This document shows positions 1 to 8,967 of a stretch of DNA of 64,000 nt, piece by piece (position 1 is the first letter of the stretch; each line of letters begins with the position of its first letter). The position numbers and the translations under genes were made by a program. Under the pieces are notes generated by a model. That model saw only the letters and a program-made list of their open reading frames with translations, ran no database searches and was not told the origin of the DNA. Origin of the DNA: Leptotrichia hongkongensis. Its GTDB lineage: Bacteria > Fusobacteriota > Fusobacteriia > Fusobacteriales > Leptotrichiaceae. Where the stretch lies: contig NZ_JBGORW010000002.1 in assembly GCF_041538065.1 (NCBI RefSeq), forward strand, positions 124,001 through 188,000, written 5' to 3'.

Positions 1-370
1 CATCGTAAGGGTGGTGAGATCCATCATACATTACTGAAGAGAATCCGTATTCGATACAGTCTTTTGCTTCAGCAAAATTTGGACCATGATCCAAGTGCAA
101 TGCTACTGGAATGTCTGATCCTGATGCTTCTACATAAGCTGTTGCAGCTTTTGCAAGCCAAGGTAACATTTCTTTACCAATATATTTTCTTGCACCTGTT
201 GATACTTGAAGAATTACTGGTGATCCTTCTTCAACGCACGCTTCGATAATTCCTTGTAATTGTTCCATGTTGTTAAAGTTAAAAGCAGGTACTGCGTAAC
301 CTTCTTTATTTGCTTTAGCAAACATTTCTTTAGTGTTGCTTAATCCTAAATCTTTAAAATGATATTTCAT
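1..370 (-). CDS. fbaA: class II fructose-1,6-bisphosphate aldolase, N-terminal part
   Basis: Glycolytic, zinc-dependent cleavage of fructose-1,6-bisphosphate to DHAP and glyceraldehyde-3-phosphate in the cytosol. Read on the minus strand the protein begins MKYHFKDLGLSNTKEM and contains AVPAFNFNNMEQ near residue 25 and the HLDHGP segment (zinc/active-site region) near residue 95, followed by YDGSHHP, typical of the class II enzyme. Start is ATG at 368-370 with a strong AGGAGGC Shine-Dalgarno sequence just upstream. The gene runs off the left edge, so only about 123 residues are visible. Family assignment is firm; the symbol is by analogy. Confidence 0.93.
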   Translation of the reverse strand, partial: MKYHFKDLGLSNTKEMFAKANKEGYAVPAFNFNNMEQLQGIIEACVEEGSPVILQVSTGARKYIGKEMLPWLAKAATAYVEASGSDIPVALHLDHGPNFAEAKDCIEYGFSSVMYDGSHHPYD

Positions 371-411
371 TTTACGCCTCCTAATATTTATTAATTAGAT
401 TAACTTCTTTA

Positions 412-439
412 ATTATATGTTATCAAATTTTCGTATAAA
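412..439 (-). promoter_or_regulatory. candidate promoter of the aldolase gene
   Basis: On the minus strand a perfect TATAAT (412-417) lies about 40 bases upstream of the aldolase start. A weak -35 candidate TTTATA (434-439) sits 16 bases further up. The -10 is good and the -35 poor, so this is inference from sequence only. Confidence 0.4.
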
Positions 440-496
440 AATCAATAGAAAACAAAAAATAATGTTAAAAATAAGATATTTTTTAATCTACTTTAC

Positions 497-1216
497 TTAA
501 TTTATTTTACTTTGATTTATGAGTTCTTCCACTGTCATTCCTTTTCTAAGTACATTTTTATCTGTAAATCCTGGGATTCCTTCAATTCTGCCACGTCTTG
601 AAACTTGCCAAATTATCCACCTATTATCTTCGTCTATTTTAGGAAAATATTTATAATCTGTAATCCAAATTTTATTTTCAGGAAATTCACCTTTTATGTA
701 TGCATTATAAGTGTTATAATTCACATAGAAAATTACTCTTTTTTTATAATGTTTTTCAAGTTTTTCAACCATAACTCTCAAATGCTCAATTACATCTGGT
801 TTTTTGTATTTTTTTGTAGAAATTTCAAGATCAATAATTGGAGGTAATGTTTTCTCAGAATCAGGGACTTTACTTATGTAAAAATCCGCTTGTGCTTCTC
901 CACTGCTAGTCATTACAAAAAAATGATATGCTCCAACTACAAATCCATTTAATCTAGCGTTATTCCAATTATATAAAAAATCCGTATCAAGAAAATTCTG
1001 TCCTTCTGTCGCTTTTAAAATGATAAATTTATATTTTTTATCAACAAGAGTCCAATTCACTTTTTCCTGATGATGTGAAATATCCAGCCCATGAACTTTA
1101 TATCCAGCTAATTCTACCAAAATATCATTATGATATAAATAACCACTAAGTTCTAGAAACCCCACTATACCTCCACCAATTATCATAATTACCAAAAATT
1201 TTATAAATTTTTCCAT
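497..1216 (-). CDS. GH25 family lysozyme-like muramidase, membrane-anchored
   Basis: Predicted peptidoglycan N-acetylmuramidase of glycoside hydrolase family 25. A hydrophobic N-terminal segment (about residues 5-25) should be a signal or membrane anchor placing the enzyme in the periplasm. The catalytic domain follows: GLDISHHQ near residue 43 gives the first conserved Asp, LKATEG near 68 and GAYHFF near 94 are family motifs, and IIDLEIS near 127 carries the acidic DxE pair. No extra wall-binding repeats are visible. Start ATG has a GGAGAG site. It lies between the aldolase and serS with no obvious partner, so a role in wall turnover rather than lysis is inferred. Confidence 0.88.
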   Translation of the reverse strand: MEKFIKFLVIMIIGGGIVGFLELSGYLYHNDILVELAGYKVHGLDISHHQEKVNWTLVDKKYKFIILKATEGQNFLDTDFLYNWNNARLNGFVVGAYHFFVMTSSGEAQADFYISKVPDSEKTLPPIIDLEISTKKYKKPDVIEHLRVMVEKLEKHYKKRVIFYVNYNTYNAYIKGEFPENKIWITDYKYFPKIDEDNRWIIWQVSRRGRIEGIPGFTDKNVLRKGMTVEELINQSKIN

Positions 1217-1365
1217 ATTCTCTCCGTTCAGTTATTTAATAACAAAATTATTTTTAAAATTCTCAAATAACCTATTTTTATTATTGTACTTAATTTTAGA
1301 GCAGTTTTTGACAGTTTAGGAAAAAATCAGATTAATATGATGTTAATACGGTTAGAGTCCTTTTG

Positions 1366-2637
1366 TTACTTTATAACTGTCATTCCACCCATATAAGGTA
1401 CTAATACTTCTGGAACTTTTATAGTTCCATCATCTTGCTGATAATTTTCCATAATGGCAAGCAATGTTCTCCCCACAGCAAGTCCTGATCCATTCAGAGT
1501 ATGCACAAAATGGCTTTTTCCAGTTTCCTTTTCCCTGTATTTAATCATTGCACGTCTAGCTTGAAAGTCTTCTGTATTAGAGCAAGAAGAAATTTCTCTG
1601 TATTTTCCTTGGCTTGGCACCCAAACTTCCAAATCATAAGTTTTTGCCGCACTAAATCCTATATCTCCGCTGCAAAGTGCCAGTACCCTATATGGTAATT
1701 CCAGTTTTTGCAATATTTTTTCTGCACAGTTTACCATTTTTTCAAGTTCATCATAAGAAGTTTCAGGTTTTACAATTTTTACCATTTCCACTTTATTAAA
1801 CTGGTGCTGTCTTATAAGTCCCTTTAAATCACGCCCTCCAGAACCAGCTTCCTTTCTGAAGCAAGCTGTATATCCACAGTAATATTTAGGTAATTCCTCT
1901 TCATCTAGAATTTCGCTGTTATGTAAGTTTGTAAGTGTAACTTCTGCAGTTGGAATCAAGTACATTTCATCGCCTTCAATTTTATAGGCATCATCAGCAA
2001 ATTTTGGAAGCTGTCCTGTTCCCACCATCATTTCTCGTCTAACTAATTGTGGTGTAAAAATCTCTTCAAACCCATGTTCCCCAGTATGAACATCAATCAT
2101 AAACGCAATCAAAGCTCTTTCCAGTCTTGCCGCTGCATTTTTATAAACTGTAAATCTTGAACCACCAAGTTTTGCCCCTCTTTCAAAGTCCAAAATCCCT
2201 AGTTCTACTCCTAATTCATCATGTGATTTTATTTCAAAGTCAAACTCTCTTGGAGTTCCCCATTTTCTGACTTCTACATTATCATCTTCATCTTTTCCAA
2301 CTGGAGTCGTATCACTTAATTTGTTTGGAATCGTATAAGCAAGCTCCAACTGCTTTTCATCAATTTCTGCTACCTTTTGGTCAAGTTCCTTAATTTTTGC
2401 GCTGACAGTCTGCATTCTCGCAAGTAGTTCAGCAGGATCTTTTCCTTCCTGTTTATATTTTCCTATCAACGCACTTGATTCATTTCTTTCTTTCTTTAAC
2501 GTTTCCACTTCCTGAAGCAAATTTCTTCTATCTTCATCAAATTTCAGCAATGAATCCAAATCAAAGTCACTATTTCTATTTTTTAAATATTCTCTGACTT
2601 TATCGGCATTTTCCCTTATATATCTCATTTCCAACAT
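1366..2637 (-). CDS. serS: seryl-tRNA synthetase
   Basis: Charges tRNA-Ser (and tRNA-Sec where present) with serine; class II aminoacyl-tRNA synthetase. The N-terminal long antiparallel coiled coil that grips the tRNA variable arm is visible at about residues 25-105 (charged, Lys/Glu-rich). Class II motif 2 is seen in CFRKEAGSGGRDLKGLIRQH and motif 3 in LNGSGLAVGRTLLAI near the C-terminus. Length of 423 residues is normal. The start at 2637 has an AAAGGAA site at slightly long spacing; an in-frame ATG three codons later is possible. No T-box leader was found upstream. The next gene upstream begins only 20 bases away, so co-transcription is likely. Confidence 0.97.
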   Translation of the reverse strand: MLEMRYIRENADKVREYLKNRNSDFDLDSLLKFDEDRRNLLQEVETLKKERNESSALIGKYKQEGKDPAELLARMQTVSAKIKELDQKVAEIDEKQLELAYTIPNKLSDTTPVGKDEDDNVEVRKWGTPREFDFEIKSHDELGVELGILDFERGAKLGGSRFTVYKNAAARLERALIAFMIDVHTGEHGFEEIFTPQLVRREMMVGTGQLPKFADDAYKIEGDEMYLIPTAEVTLTNLHNSEILDEEELPKYYCGYTACFRKEAGSGGRDLKGLIRQHQFNKVEMVKIVKPETSYDELEKMVNCAEKILQKLELPYRVLALCSGDIGFSAAKTYDLEVWVPSQGKYREISSCSNTEDFQARRAMIKYREKETGKSHFVHTLNGSGLAVGRTLLAIMENYQQDDGTIKVPEVLVPYMGGMTVIK

Positions 2638-2658
2638 AATTTTTTATTTCCTTTCTTT

Positions 2659-3438
2659 TTATATATATTTATATAGTATTTTTTTACTTTCACTTAAATT
2701 TTCAAAATCATAATTTTTACTAAATTCTATTTTTTTTACGTTTTGGATATTATACTTTTCCACAATTTTATCATAGTTTTCCACATAAATTTTTTTGTAA
2801 AGTTCATCAGCTTGATTTTCCACAAAATAGTTTAAGTTTTCTACATTTTCAAAATTTAGAAAAGCTGAATCAGATTTTATGAAATAATTTATGACATTTT
2901 TTATTATCTCATCTATTTTATCACGAATTTCGTTAAATTTTGAACCATTTTCAGTTTCAACTTTTTCTATCATTTTTTCTGCAAAAAAAGTTTTTACAAG
3001 TTTATTTGTATCTGTTGAAATTAATGAATAGTTGTATAAAATTTCAAAAAATTTATCTTTATCCCGATACAGTAGTTCATTCCCTAATTTTACAGCATAA
3101 ATTGATTCTTTGTTAAAAATACCTCTTCTAAATCCATCTATTAATTTTAGAAGTTCAATCTTACTTAACCGCTCTATTTTTTTGTTTTTTTCTTTAAATG
3201 TTTCCAAAAATTGTTTACTTATGATTTGTTTTACATTTTCATTTTTTTTGTTTTTACTAAAATAAATATATCCCAATTCTAGTATAAATGATGGTTCTTT
3301 AACTATTATCTTAAAATTTTTGTCAAGCTGAAAATATTTTCGTTTTTCAAAATTATTTTTATATTTTAGAATAAATTCTGAAAAATTTTCTGTATTTAAA
3401 AAGACATTTTCACTTTCCAGCTTTTTATTTTCAGTCAA
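2659..3438 (-). CDS. hypothetical protein, Lys/Asn/Glu-rich
   Basis: A 259-residue protein I do not recognise. It has no signal peptide or membrane segment and is rich in Lys, Asn, Glu and Phe, with mostly helical-looking sequence. The start is probably TTG at 3436-3438, preceded by a very good GGGAGGA site about ten bases away; no nearby ATG fits. It sits 20 bases upstream of serS and downstream of lpxK in the same direction, so it may be co-expressed with serS. Coding is supported by the uninterrupted frame, good ribosome binding site and tight spacing. Possibly a lineage-specific cytoplasmic protein; no function is proposed. Confidence 0.7.
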   Translation of the reverse strand: MTENKKLESENVFLNTENFSEFILKYKNNFEKRKYFQLDKNFKIIVKEPSFILELGYIYFSKNKKNENVKQIISKQFLETFKEKNKKIERLSKIELLKLIDGFRRGIFNKESIYAVKLGNELLYRDKDKFFEILYNYSLISTDTNKLVKTFFAEKMIEKVETENGSKFNEIRDKIDEIIKNVINYFIKSDSAFLNFENVENLNYFVENQADELYKKIYVENYDKIVEKYNIQNVKKIEFSKNYDFENLSESKKILYKYI

Positions 3439-3584
3439 AATTTAATTCCTCCCTTCTGCTTCATTTTATAATCTTTGTAAAAATTTTAATTTTTAATAAC
3501 TACAATATTTTTTATATTTGATTTTATAACTTTTATTTTTAAAATTTTGTAAAATTTTAATTTCGCCAAAACCTTAAATCCACT

Positions 3585-4598
3585 TTATTTTTCAACAATT
3601 TTAAATTCCATTTTTAAAATCATTAAATTTTCTATATTTTCATCAATTTTCACAATATCCTTTTCCGTTGTCAAAACATAATCATAATTTTGGGCTTTTT
3701 CCTTTATTTCCAAAATTTCTTCACTTGTGTAAACGTGATGATCTGTGAATTTTATTTCATCAATATTACTTGGATTTAATTTTTTTATTGTCTGATAAAA
3801 TACAGCTGGATTTGCTATTGAAGAAAAAATCAGAACATTTTTATTTTTAATAATTTCTAATGGAAATTTTTCATTTCTTATATTGTTTTCATTATTTATT
3901 TTACCCAATTTTTTCCTATTTTCAAAATTTAATTTGTAAAAATAACTTTCTTCAAAAGTAGCAACAGAAATCGGTTTTTGATATTTTACCAGTCTTTCCT
4001 TAATTTTCGTAATTTCTTCTCTCGAAACATAATTACTTTTTGTAATAATAATTTCATCAGCTCTTTTTAAAGAGTCAAGCGATTCCCGCAATCGGCCTTT
4101 TGGCAAATAATCATTCATTCCAAAAGGATTTGTTGCATCAATCAGAATTATATTTTTATCTTTTTTCAATTTTCTATGCTGAAAGCCGTCATCCATAATA
4201 ATTGTTTGCACACCACATTTTTCTTTTAAAAAAGTTGCACCTTCATAACGATTTTTACATACTACGACAGGAATTTGAAAATTTAAGGCATGCAAATAGG
4301 CTTCATCTCCTGATTCCTTTGAAGCGGCATAAATCTTTTTTTCATCCCGTACAAGCAATAAATCAGTTTCCCGTTTTCCCTTGTAGCCTCGACTTAGAAT
4401 TCCAACTTTTTTATTCTTTTCTAAATATTTTTGCACAAAATACTGCACAGCTGGTGTTTTCCCAGTCCCTCCTGCCACAATATTTCCAATGCAAATTATT
4501 TCCACTCCATCAACCTTTTTTTCTTTAAAAATATTCAAATCATAAAGTTTATTTCGTAAAAAAACGATAAATCCGTATATAATCGACAATAATTTCAT
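3585..4598 (-). CDS. lpxK: tetraacyldisaccharide 4'-kinase (lipid A biosynthesis)
   Basis: Phosphorylates the 4' position of tetraacyldisaccharide-1-phosphate to make lipid IVA at the inner face of the cytoplasmic membrane. The P-loop is in GNIVAGGTGKTPAVQYF near residues 38-54, followed by ILSRGYKGK, both typical of LpxK. The DDGFQHRK motif (near residue 136) and LIDATNPFG follow. The N-terminus is hydrophobic (IIYGFIVFLRN), matching the membrane-associated helix of the family. Length 337 residues is normal. Its presence shows the organism makes lipid A and so has an LPS-type outer membrane. Start ATG has a GAGGA site; whiA ends 28 bases upstream. Confidence 0.95.
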   Translation of the reverse strand: MKLLSIIYGFIVFLRNKLYDLNIFKEKKVDGVEIICIGNIVAGGTGKTPAVQYFVQKYLEKNKKVGILSRGYKGKRETDLLLVRDEKKIYAASKESGDEAYLHALNFQIPVVVCKNRYEGATFLKEKCGVQTIIMDDGFQHRKLKKDKNIILIDATNPFGMNDYLPKGRLRESLDSLKRADEIIITKSNYVSREEITKIKERLVKYQKPISVATFEESYFYKLNFENRKKLGKINNENNIRNEKFPLEIIKNKNVLIFSSIANPAVFYQTIKKLNPSNIDEIKFTDHHVYTSEEILEIKEKAQNYDYVLTTEKDIVKIDENIENLMILKMEFKIVEK

Positions 4599-4626
4599 TA
4601 ATTTTTCCTCAGCTTAACTTTCTTAA

Positions 4627-5529
4627 TTAGTTTTCTAACAGTCCTTTATAAATTGTTTCCAGCCGTCTAAATCTATTTTTTATTCCAGATTTCGAAATTT
4701 CCATTAAGTCTGCTAGTTCCTGTAGAGACATTTCCTGATTCTCTAGTCGAATTCTTGCTGTTTCGCTTAATACGTCTGTCAATTCTGAAAGACCCATTTT
4801 TTCATCAATTACCTTTATCATATTAATCTGCTTTTCAGAAGCCGATAATTTTTTGGTTTCATTTGCAATTTCCCAATTCATATTTCTATTAATTTTATTT
4901 CGAATTTCCTTATTTATCGTAACTTCCTCAAATTCAAAAAACGAATTTATTCCCCCAATTAAAAAAATTATATCCAAAATGTCTTCTGAATTTCTTAAAT
5001 AAACAAGGCTCTTATTTTTTTTCTCTGTTTGAAAAACCTTTTTCCCCATCTGTTTAAACAAATAATACAAATAAGTGGCAGAATCTTCAGTATCCACAAA
5101 AAAGTCCATTGCATAAGCTTTTTCTGGAGATTTTATATATCCACAGCTAAGGAAAAAACCTCTAATTATACCAGATAGCTGTTTTTCGTTTTCCACAACT
5201 GAAAAATTTTTGTGAAAGTATATTTTTTTTAAAAATGATTTGTATTCCTGCTGATTGTGCTGAGTGGGAAAAAGTATCACTTCATACATTTTGTGTGTTC
5301 CAAGGCGTTTACTAATAACGTATTTTAGTTGAATTGGGATATTTGTTACTGCCCTTAAATTTGAATAAATTCTTTTAGCAAGCGAGACATTTTCAGTGCT
5401 GAAATAAATTCCGTGTTCTGTAATTACATTCTTTGCAATAAAAATTCCAAAAAGCTCTGCATAAATAGTATCCTTATCTGTATTTTCTAAATTAAAGATT
5501 TCTCTTTTTACATTTGCTGAATATGACAT
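4627..5529 (-). CDS. whiA: WhiA-family DNA-binding regulator
   Basis: WhiA proteins combine an N-terminal LAGLIDADG-homing-endonuclease-like domain with a C-terminal helix-turn-helix. Here the N-terminus MSYSANVKREIFN and GFFLSCGYI (near residue 125) mark the first domain. The C-terminal ETARIRLENQEMSLQELADLM followed by EISKSGIKNRFRRLE is the HTH. Length 300 matches the family. In actinobacteria it controls sporulation septation and in Bacillus chromosome segregation and division; its role here is unknown. The usual yvcJ/yvcK neighbours of Firmicutes are not adjacent; instead lpxK follows 28 bases downstream. Confidence 0.93.
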   Translation of the reverse strand: MSYSANVKREIFNLENTDKDTIYAELFGIFIAKNVITEHGIYFSTENVSLAKRIYSNLRAVTNIPIQLKYVISKRLGTHKMYEVILFPTQHNQQEYKSFLKKIYFHKNFSVVENEKQLSGIIRGFFLSCGYIKSPEKAYAMDFFVDTEDSATYLYYLFKQMGKKVFQTEKKNKSLVYLRNSEDILDIIFLIGGINSFFEFEEVTINKEIRNKINRNMNWEIANETKKLSASEKQINMIKVIDEKMGLSELTDVLSETARIRLENQEMSLQELADLMEISKSGIKNRFRRLETIYKGLLEN

Positions 5530-5655
5530 TTTTCCCCCTCTCTTTATATTTTTTTCTCTGTTCTTAAATTAAAGTTTTTGACTTTTTGCTGTTTATTGTT
5601 GCTCTATTTTTATAAGACCTACACACTTATTTACAAAATTTCGTTAAAATAAGGA

Positions 5656-5870
5656 CTTTCAGACTTTTATTAATACTAAATCCTATTTAAAAATGAAAAT
5701 AAATTTTTATAATAGGGTTGTTCAATAGATAATTCATAATCATTCAACTTTTTTCTTTTTTATTTTCGTAGGATTGCTCATTGTAGCAAATCCTTATCTT
5801 GCAGTAAAGGTTTATCCTGATAATTAAAATTGTGGCAAGATTGCTACGCAATAACCTATGACTAGCCTAA
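5656..5870 (-). repeat. dispersed intergenic repeat, copy A (inverted relative to copy B)
   Basis: This stretch fills most of the gap between the MORN gene stop and whiA. Its reverse complement matches the plus strand of 8637-8908 over several blocks: GGATTT-GC...CAATGAGCAATCCTAC, AAAAATAAAAAAGAAAAAA, ACAACC-TATTATAAAAATTTATT and GGATTTAGTATTAATA. A hairpin is visible with arms at 5771-5777 and 5786-5793 enclosing a CAATGA-type loop. About 65 bases near 5795-5855 look inserted relative to copy B. The repeat abuts and slightly overlaps the stop codon of the MORN gene. The remainder of the 337-base gap (5530-5655) holds only AT-rich sequence, presumably the whiA promoter. Confidence 0.8.
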
Positions 5871-6682
5871 TAATTTACTTTTCTAGGATTTCCTGATTTA
5901 TCATAGTAAGTCCAAGTTCCTGTTCTTCTTCTGCCTTTAATGCTTCCCTCAAATCCAAGGCTTCCATCTGTGTAATATCCTCTTACAGTTCCAGTTTCTC
6001 CGTTCATATTTGCTTCATATAAAGGTCTTCCACTTTCATAGTAAACATTCATTTTCCCATTTATTTCATCATTTACATAATTGATTTCAGATTTTTTACC
6101 TCCATTGGTATTCCATTCAGTAAATAATCCATTCTTCTGTCCATTTGAATAGTTTCCTTGTGATTTTCTTGAACCGTTTTCATAATACTCAGTCCAAGTT
6201 CCTGTCATTTTTCCATTCTCATAGTTCCCAACTGTTTCCTGAGACCCTGTTTTTCCATAATATGATGAATAACGTCCATTTAATTGGTCATCTTTATATT
6301 GATATTTTTTCCAGACTTTTCCATTTTCAGTATAAACTGTCCATTCTCCTTCTTTTTTTCCATTTCTATAATTTCCTATTGTAAATCTATTTCCGTTTGT
6401 ATAAAATTCATCATATTTCCCATTCAGTATTCCATTGCTTAAATTAACAACAAGTCTTCTTCCGCCTTCTTCCATAATTCTATATTCTCCACTTCCTGTC
6501 AATTCATAAGTGCTAGAATCTATTCTTTTTACATCTTCCATATTTGATGAGCTAAGCTTCGATAATCTAACCTTCCCAAAATTTGTCCCATAATTTGCAA
6601 AGACATCTTTTCCATATGCAACTGCTGATAACATCATCATTCCAGCTATAAATAATATTTTTTTGCTATTATTTTTTTTCAT
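5867..6682 (-). CDS. secreted MORN-repeat (YwqK-like) protein
   Basis: A signal peptide (KKILFIAGMMMLSAVAYG) is followed by about eight tandem MORN-type repeats of roughly 22 residues such as GNYRNGKKEGEWTVYTENGK and GNYENGKMTGTWTEYYENGS, ending in a WTYYDKSGNPRK unit. MORN repeats form beta-hairpin ribbons; in fusobacteria such proteins are abundant, often labelled YwqK-family antitoxin without proof. Start ATG at 6680-6682 is chosen because the AGGAG site is eight bases upstream; the ATG two codons earlier lies too close to it. The stop codon lies at the edge of repeat copy A. Exported location is inferred from the signal; function is unknown. Confidence 0.88.
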   Translation of the reverse strand: MKKNNSKKILFIAGMMMLSAVAYGKDVFANYGTNFGKVRLSKLSSSNMEDVKRIDSSTYELTGSGEYRIMEEGGRRLVVNLSNGILNGKYDEFYTNGNRFTIGNYRNGKKEGEWTVYTENGKVWKKYQYKDDQLNGRYSSYYGKTGSQETVGNYENGKMTGTWTEYYENGSRKSQGNYSNGQKNGLFTEWNTNGGKKSEINYVNDEINGKMNVYYESGRPLYEANMNGETGTVRGYYTDGSLGFEGSIKGRRRTGTWTYYDKSGNPRKVNY

Positions 6683-6800
6683 TTTCATATCTCCTATTAT
6701 TTTATAAAGTTTGTTTTTTTATTTTATTAATTTACCTTTTTACATTATAACAAATTTTTTCCATTTTTTAAACTAAATTCTTGATTTTTCTGGTTCTAGT

Positions 6801-8090
6801 TTACATTATAAGCAAACTTGGCTTAATTAACATTATGAGTCCCAAAATTATCATAAGAATTCCACCAAACAGATTTACCCATTTAGAATATTTTGTAGTC
6901 AATTGCAATTTATTTACACTCATTAAGGCAAATCCAAAAACTATTATATCATCTAACATATAGCCAATTATGTAGATAAATGTGTAAAATTGTCTTGTCC
7001 AGAATGGAACTTCATTTATTTGCAGAATTTTTGTGTATGTTTGAGGAATTCCAACTGAACAGGCAAATTCTATTACGTTTACTGAAAGTGCTAAGCCAAT
7101 GATTGCAAGTGCTGTCAGTAATGTAAACGGCTTGTTGGCAATATCCTTTATCTTTTTAGAAATTTTTGCCCTCTGCTCAAAGTCTGTCACTTCACATTCT
7201 AGAGTGTCCCCTTTTTTCAAGTAATTTCTGATAAAGAAAATCCCACCAATAATTCCAACAATTCCAACAATCGGAGTTACCCATTTGTCAAGTCCCACAA
7301 AATCCCAAGCATAAATCCAAGCATTTAAAATGAAAAAATACATTACAGCTTCAGCCAAGATAAACAGCCCTGCCACACGGAACATTTTCACCTTATTTCC
7401 AACAGCAATCAAAGCTGTCAAAAATAATACCAGAACCCACATTGCACAAGGATTAAATCCATCAATTGTTCCCAAAATTATTGACATTGTAAGCAGCGAA
7501 TAATTTGTCAAGTCAACAGTCTTATTAATAATCGGAATATTTACAAGTACCTGATTTTCAGCACCTTTCGTAAGTCCTGGCACTTCACATACCGTATCAC
7601 CTGTACAGACTGCACCATTACTACTCACATTTCCCGTCTGCCCACTTTCCACATATTCCTTCAAAGTCAAAATCTTATCCTTTGTTTTACCAGAATTTAT
7701 CAAATTTTCAATTTCTTTCCCAGTCGTATCAGCTGTATTAAACCCTTGAATAATATGTCCGTCAATGTAAATAATCGGAGTCCCCTTGACAAGTTTTAAC
7801 TTCGATGTAGTTTCGTCAAAAAACGCTTTTTCTTCCTTGCTTTCATCAATTTTATACTCCACATATTCAAAATCATCCCTTTTAGTAGATAATTCCTTCA
7901 AAAATTTCTCCAAATTTGCACAATTTTTACAGTCTTTTCTACCAAAGTACTCAATTTTTACTTTCTTTGACTGACTATTTCCAACAGAATAACCAATCTG
8001 ACTTATACAAAATATACCAAAAAGCATAATCATCAACGCAAAAAATCTACTTTTCTCTATCCCAATATTAAAATCTTTTCTCCAAACCAT
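6801..8090 (-). CDS. glutaredoxin-like domain fused to CcdA/DsbD-type membrane thiol transporter
   Basis: The N-terminus has a membrane/signal segment (residues 15-35) and then a thioredoxin-fold domain with a redox CxxC in GRKDCKNCANLEKFL near residue 55, and cis-Pro GTPIIYIDGH near 105. A linker holds a second Cys pair (AVCTGDTVCEVPG). The C-terminal half (about residues 200-425) is a six-helix CcdA-like region with GFNPCAMWVLVLF and EFACSVGIPQTY, the two intramembrane cysteines that shuttle electrons. It probably carries reductant from cytosol to periplasm. Length 429 residues; separate from the ccdA of the msrAB operon at 49852. Gene lies between a MORN protein and acpS. Confidence 0.85.
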   Translation of the reverse strand: MVWRKDFNIGIEKSRFFALMIMLFGIFCISQIGYSVGNSQSKKVKIEYFGRKDCKNCANLEKFLKELSTKRDDFEYVEYKIDESKEEKAFFDETTSKLKLVKGTPIIYIDGHIIQGFNTADTTGKEIENLINSGKTKDKILTLKEYVESGQTGNVSSNGAVCTGDTVCEVPGLTKGAENQVLVNIPIINKTVDLTNYSLLTMSIILGTIDGFNPCAMWVLVLFLTALIAVGNKVKMFRVAGLFILAEAVMYFFILNAWIYAWDFVGLDKWVTPIVGIVGIIGGIFFIRNYLKKGDTLECEVTDFEQRAKISKKIKDIANKPFTLLTALAIIGLALSVNVIEFACSVGIPQTYTKILQINEVPFWTRQFYTFIYIIGYMLDDIIVFGFALMSVNKLQLTTKYSKWVNLFGGILMIILGLIMLIKPSLLIM

Positions 8091-8111
8091 CTTTTTTCAC
8101 ACCTCTCTTTT

Positions 8112-8480
8112 TTATTTTTTATAAATAATTACCGTACTAACCGCATATTCTCTACTATGCGAAATACTGATCTGTATTGTAAGGCCCTGTGCCTTCTCTT
8201 TTATCGCATTATAAAGTGTCACATAAGGCTTCCCCATCTCATCATTCAAAATCTCAATATCACTTAGCGAAAACCCATACACCCCAGTCCCAAACGCCTT
8301 GGAAACTGCTTCTTTTGCAGCAAATCTCCCTGCATAGCTGGCATACGGATGTTTCTTTTTTTCAATATGCTCAATTTCTTTTTCCGTATAAACTTTCCTT
8401 TTAAAAAGGCTTGTCTGATTAATCGCTTTTTCAATTCGGGATATTTCAATAATATCTGTCCCAATACCGTATATTTCCAT
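8112..8480 (-). CDS. acpS: holo-[acyl-carrier-protein] synthase
   Basis: Transfers 4'-phosphopantetheine from CoA to the acyl carrier protein. Family motifs are clear: IYGIGTDIIEISRIEKA at the N-terminus with the magnesium-binding Asp, and RFAAKEAVSKAFGTG near residue 53 with the second acidic ligand; SISHSREYAVSTVI ends the protein. Length 122 is typical of AcpS trimers. The stop lies 21 bases upstream of the next gene's start, so both are likely co-transcribed. Start ATG has a strong AGGAG site. Confidence 0.96.
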   Translation of the reverse strand: MEIYGIGTDIIEISRIEKAINQTSLFKRKVYTEKEIEHIEKKKHPYASYAGRFAAKEAVSKAFGTGVYGFSLSDIEILNDEMGKPYVTLYNAIKEKAQGLTIQISISHSREYAVSTVIIYKK

Positions 8481-8636
8481 ATTTATCTCCTTTTTTAAAC
8501 TTACTATTGTTAGATTATACTACAAATTTTTAAAAATACAAAATTTGTATAATTTTAGTAGTTCAATTTTTAATGAGTTTACATATATTTTTTTCATTTT
8601 TGAAACATAGTCTAGCATAAATAACCCGTCGGAGAA

Positions 8637-8908
8637 TTTTTCTGTGCTGGCAAAACTGTTTGAGCATAGCGAGTTTTTTGTCAGCATGGAAAAATGTCAT
8701 AGACTAGCCATAGGTTGTAGGATTTGCGGCAATGAGCAATCCTACAAAAATAAAAAAGAAAAAACATAGTAATATGAAAAAATATTTATTAATCAAAATA
8801 TCTAAAAAATAATTTAATTGAATAATTACGAATTTGCTATTAAACAACCTTATTATAAAAATTTATTCCTATTTCTAAACGGGATTTAGTATTAATACTT
8901 ATAAAAAA
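8637..8908 (+). repeat. dispersed two-hairpin repeat, copy B with long tail
   Basis: Fills much of the 487-base gap between acpS and tyrS. Hairpin I has arms 8645-8655 and 8674-8685 (extendable outwards to 8637 and 8695) around the loop CTGTTTGAGCATAGCGAG. Linker TAGACTAGCC follows, then hairpin II with arms 8715-8727 and 8736-8747 around loop GGCAATGA. The tail (8745-8908) is shared, inverted, with copy A. The hairpin part is shared with copies C, D and E, but with different stem sequences. The rest of the gap (8481-8636) is AT-rich with no gene. Confidence 0.82.
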
Positions 8909-8950
8909 AAACTCTACATAAGAAAAAATAATTCCTAAATAGAGATTTTT
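8902..8950 (-). terminator. probable rho-independent terminator of tyrS
   Basis: On the minus strand, just after the tyrS stop, CTCTA (8940-8944) pairs with TAGAG (8912-8916) with flanking A/T pairs, followed by a run of nine U. The loop is long and AT-rich, so strength is uncertain. Confidence 0.5.
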
Positions 8951-8967
8951 TTATTTGTTAAATTTTA

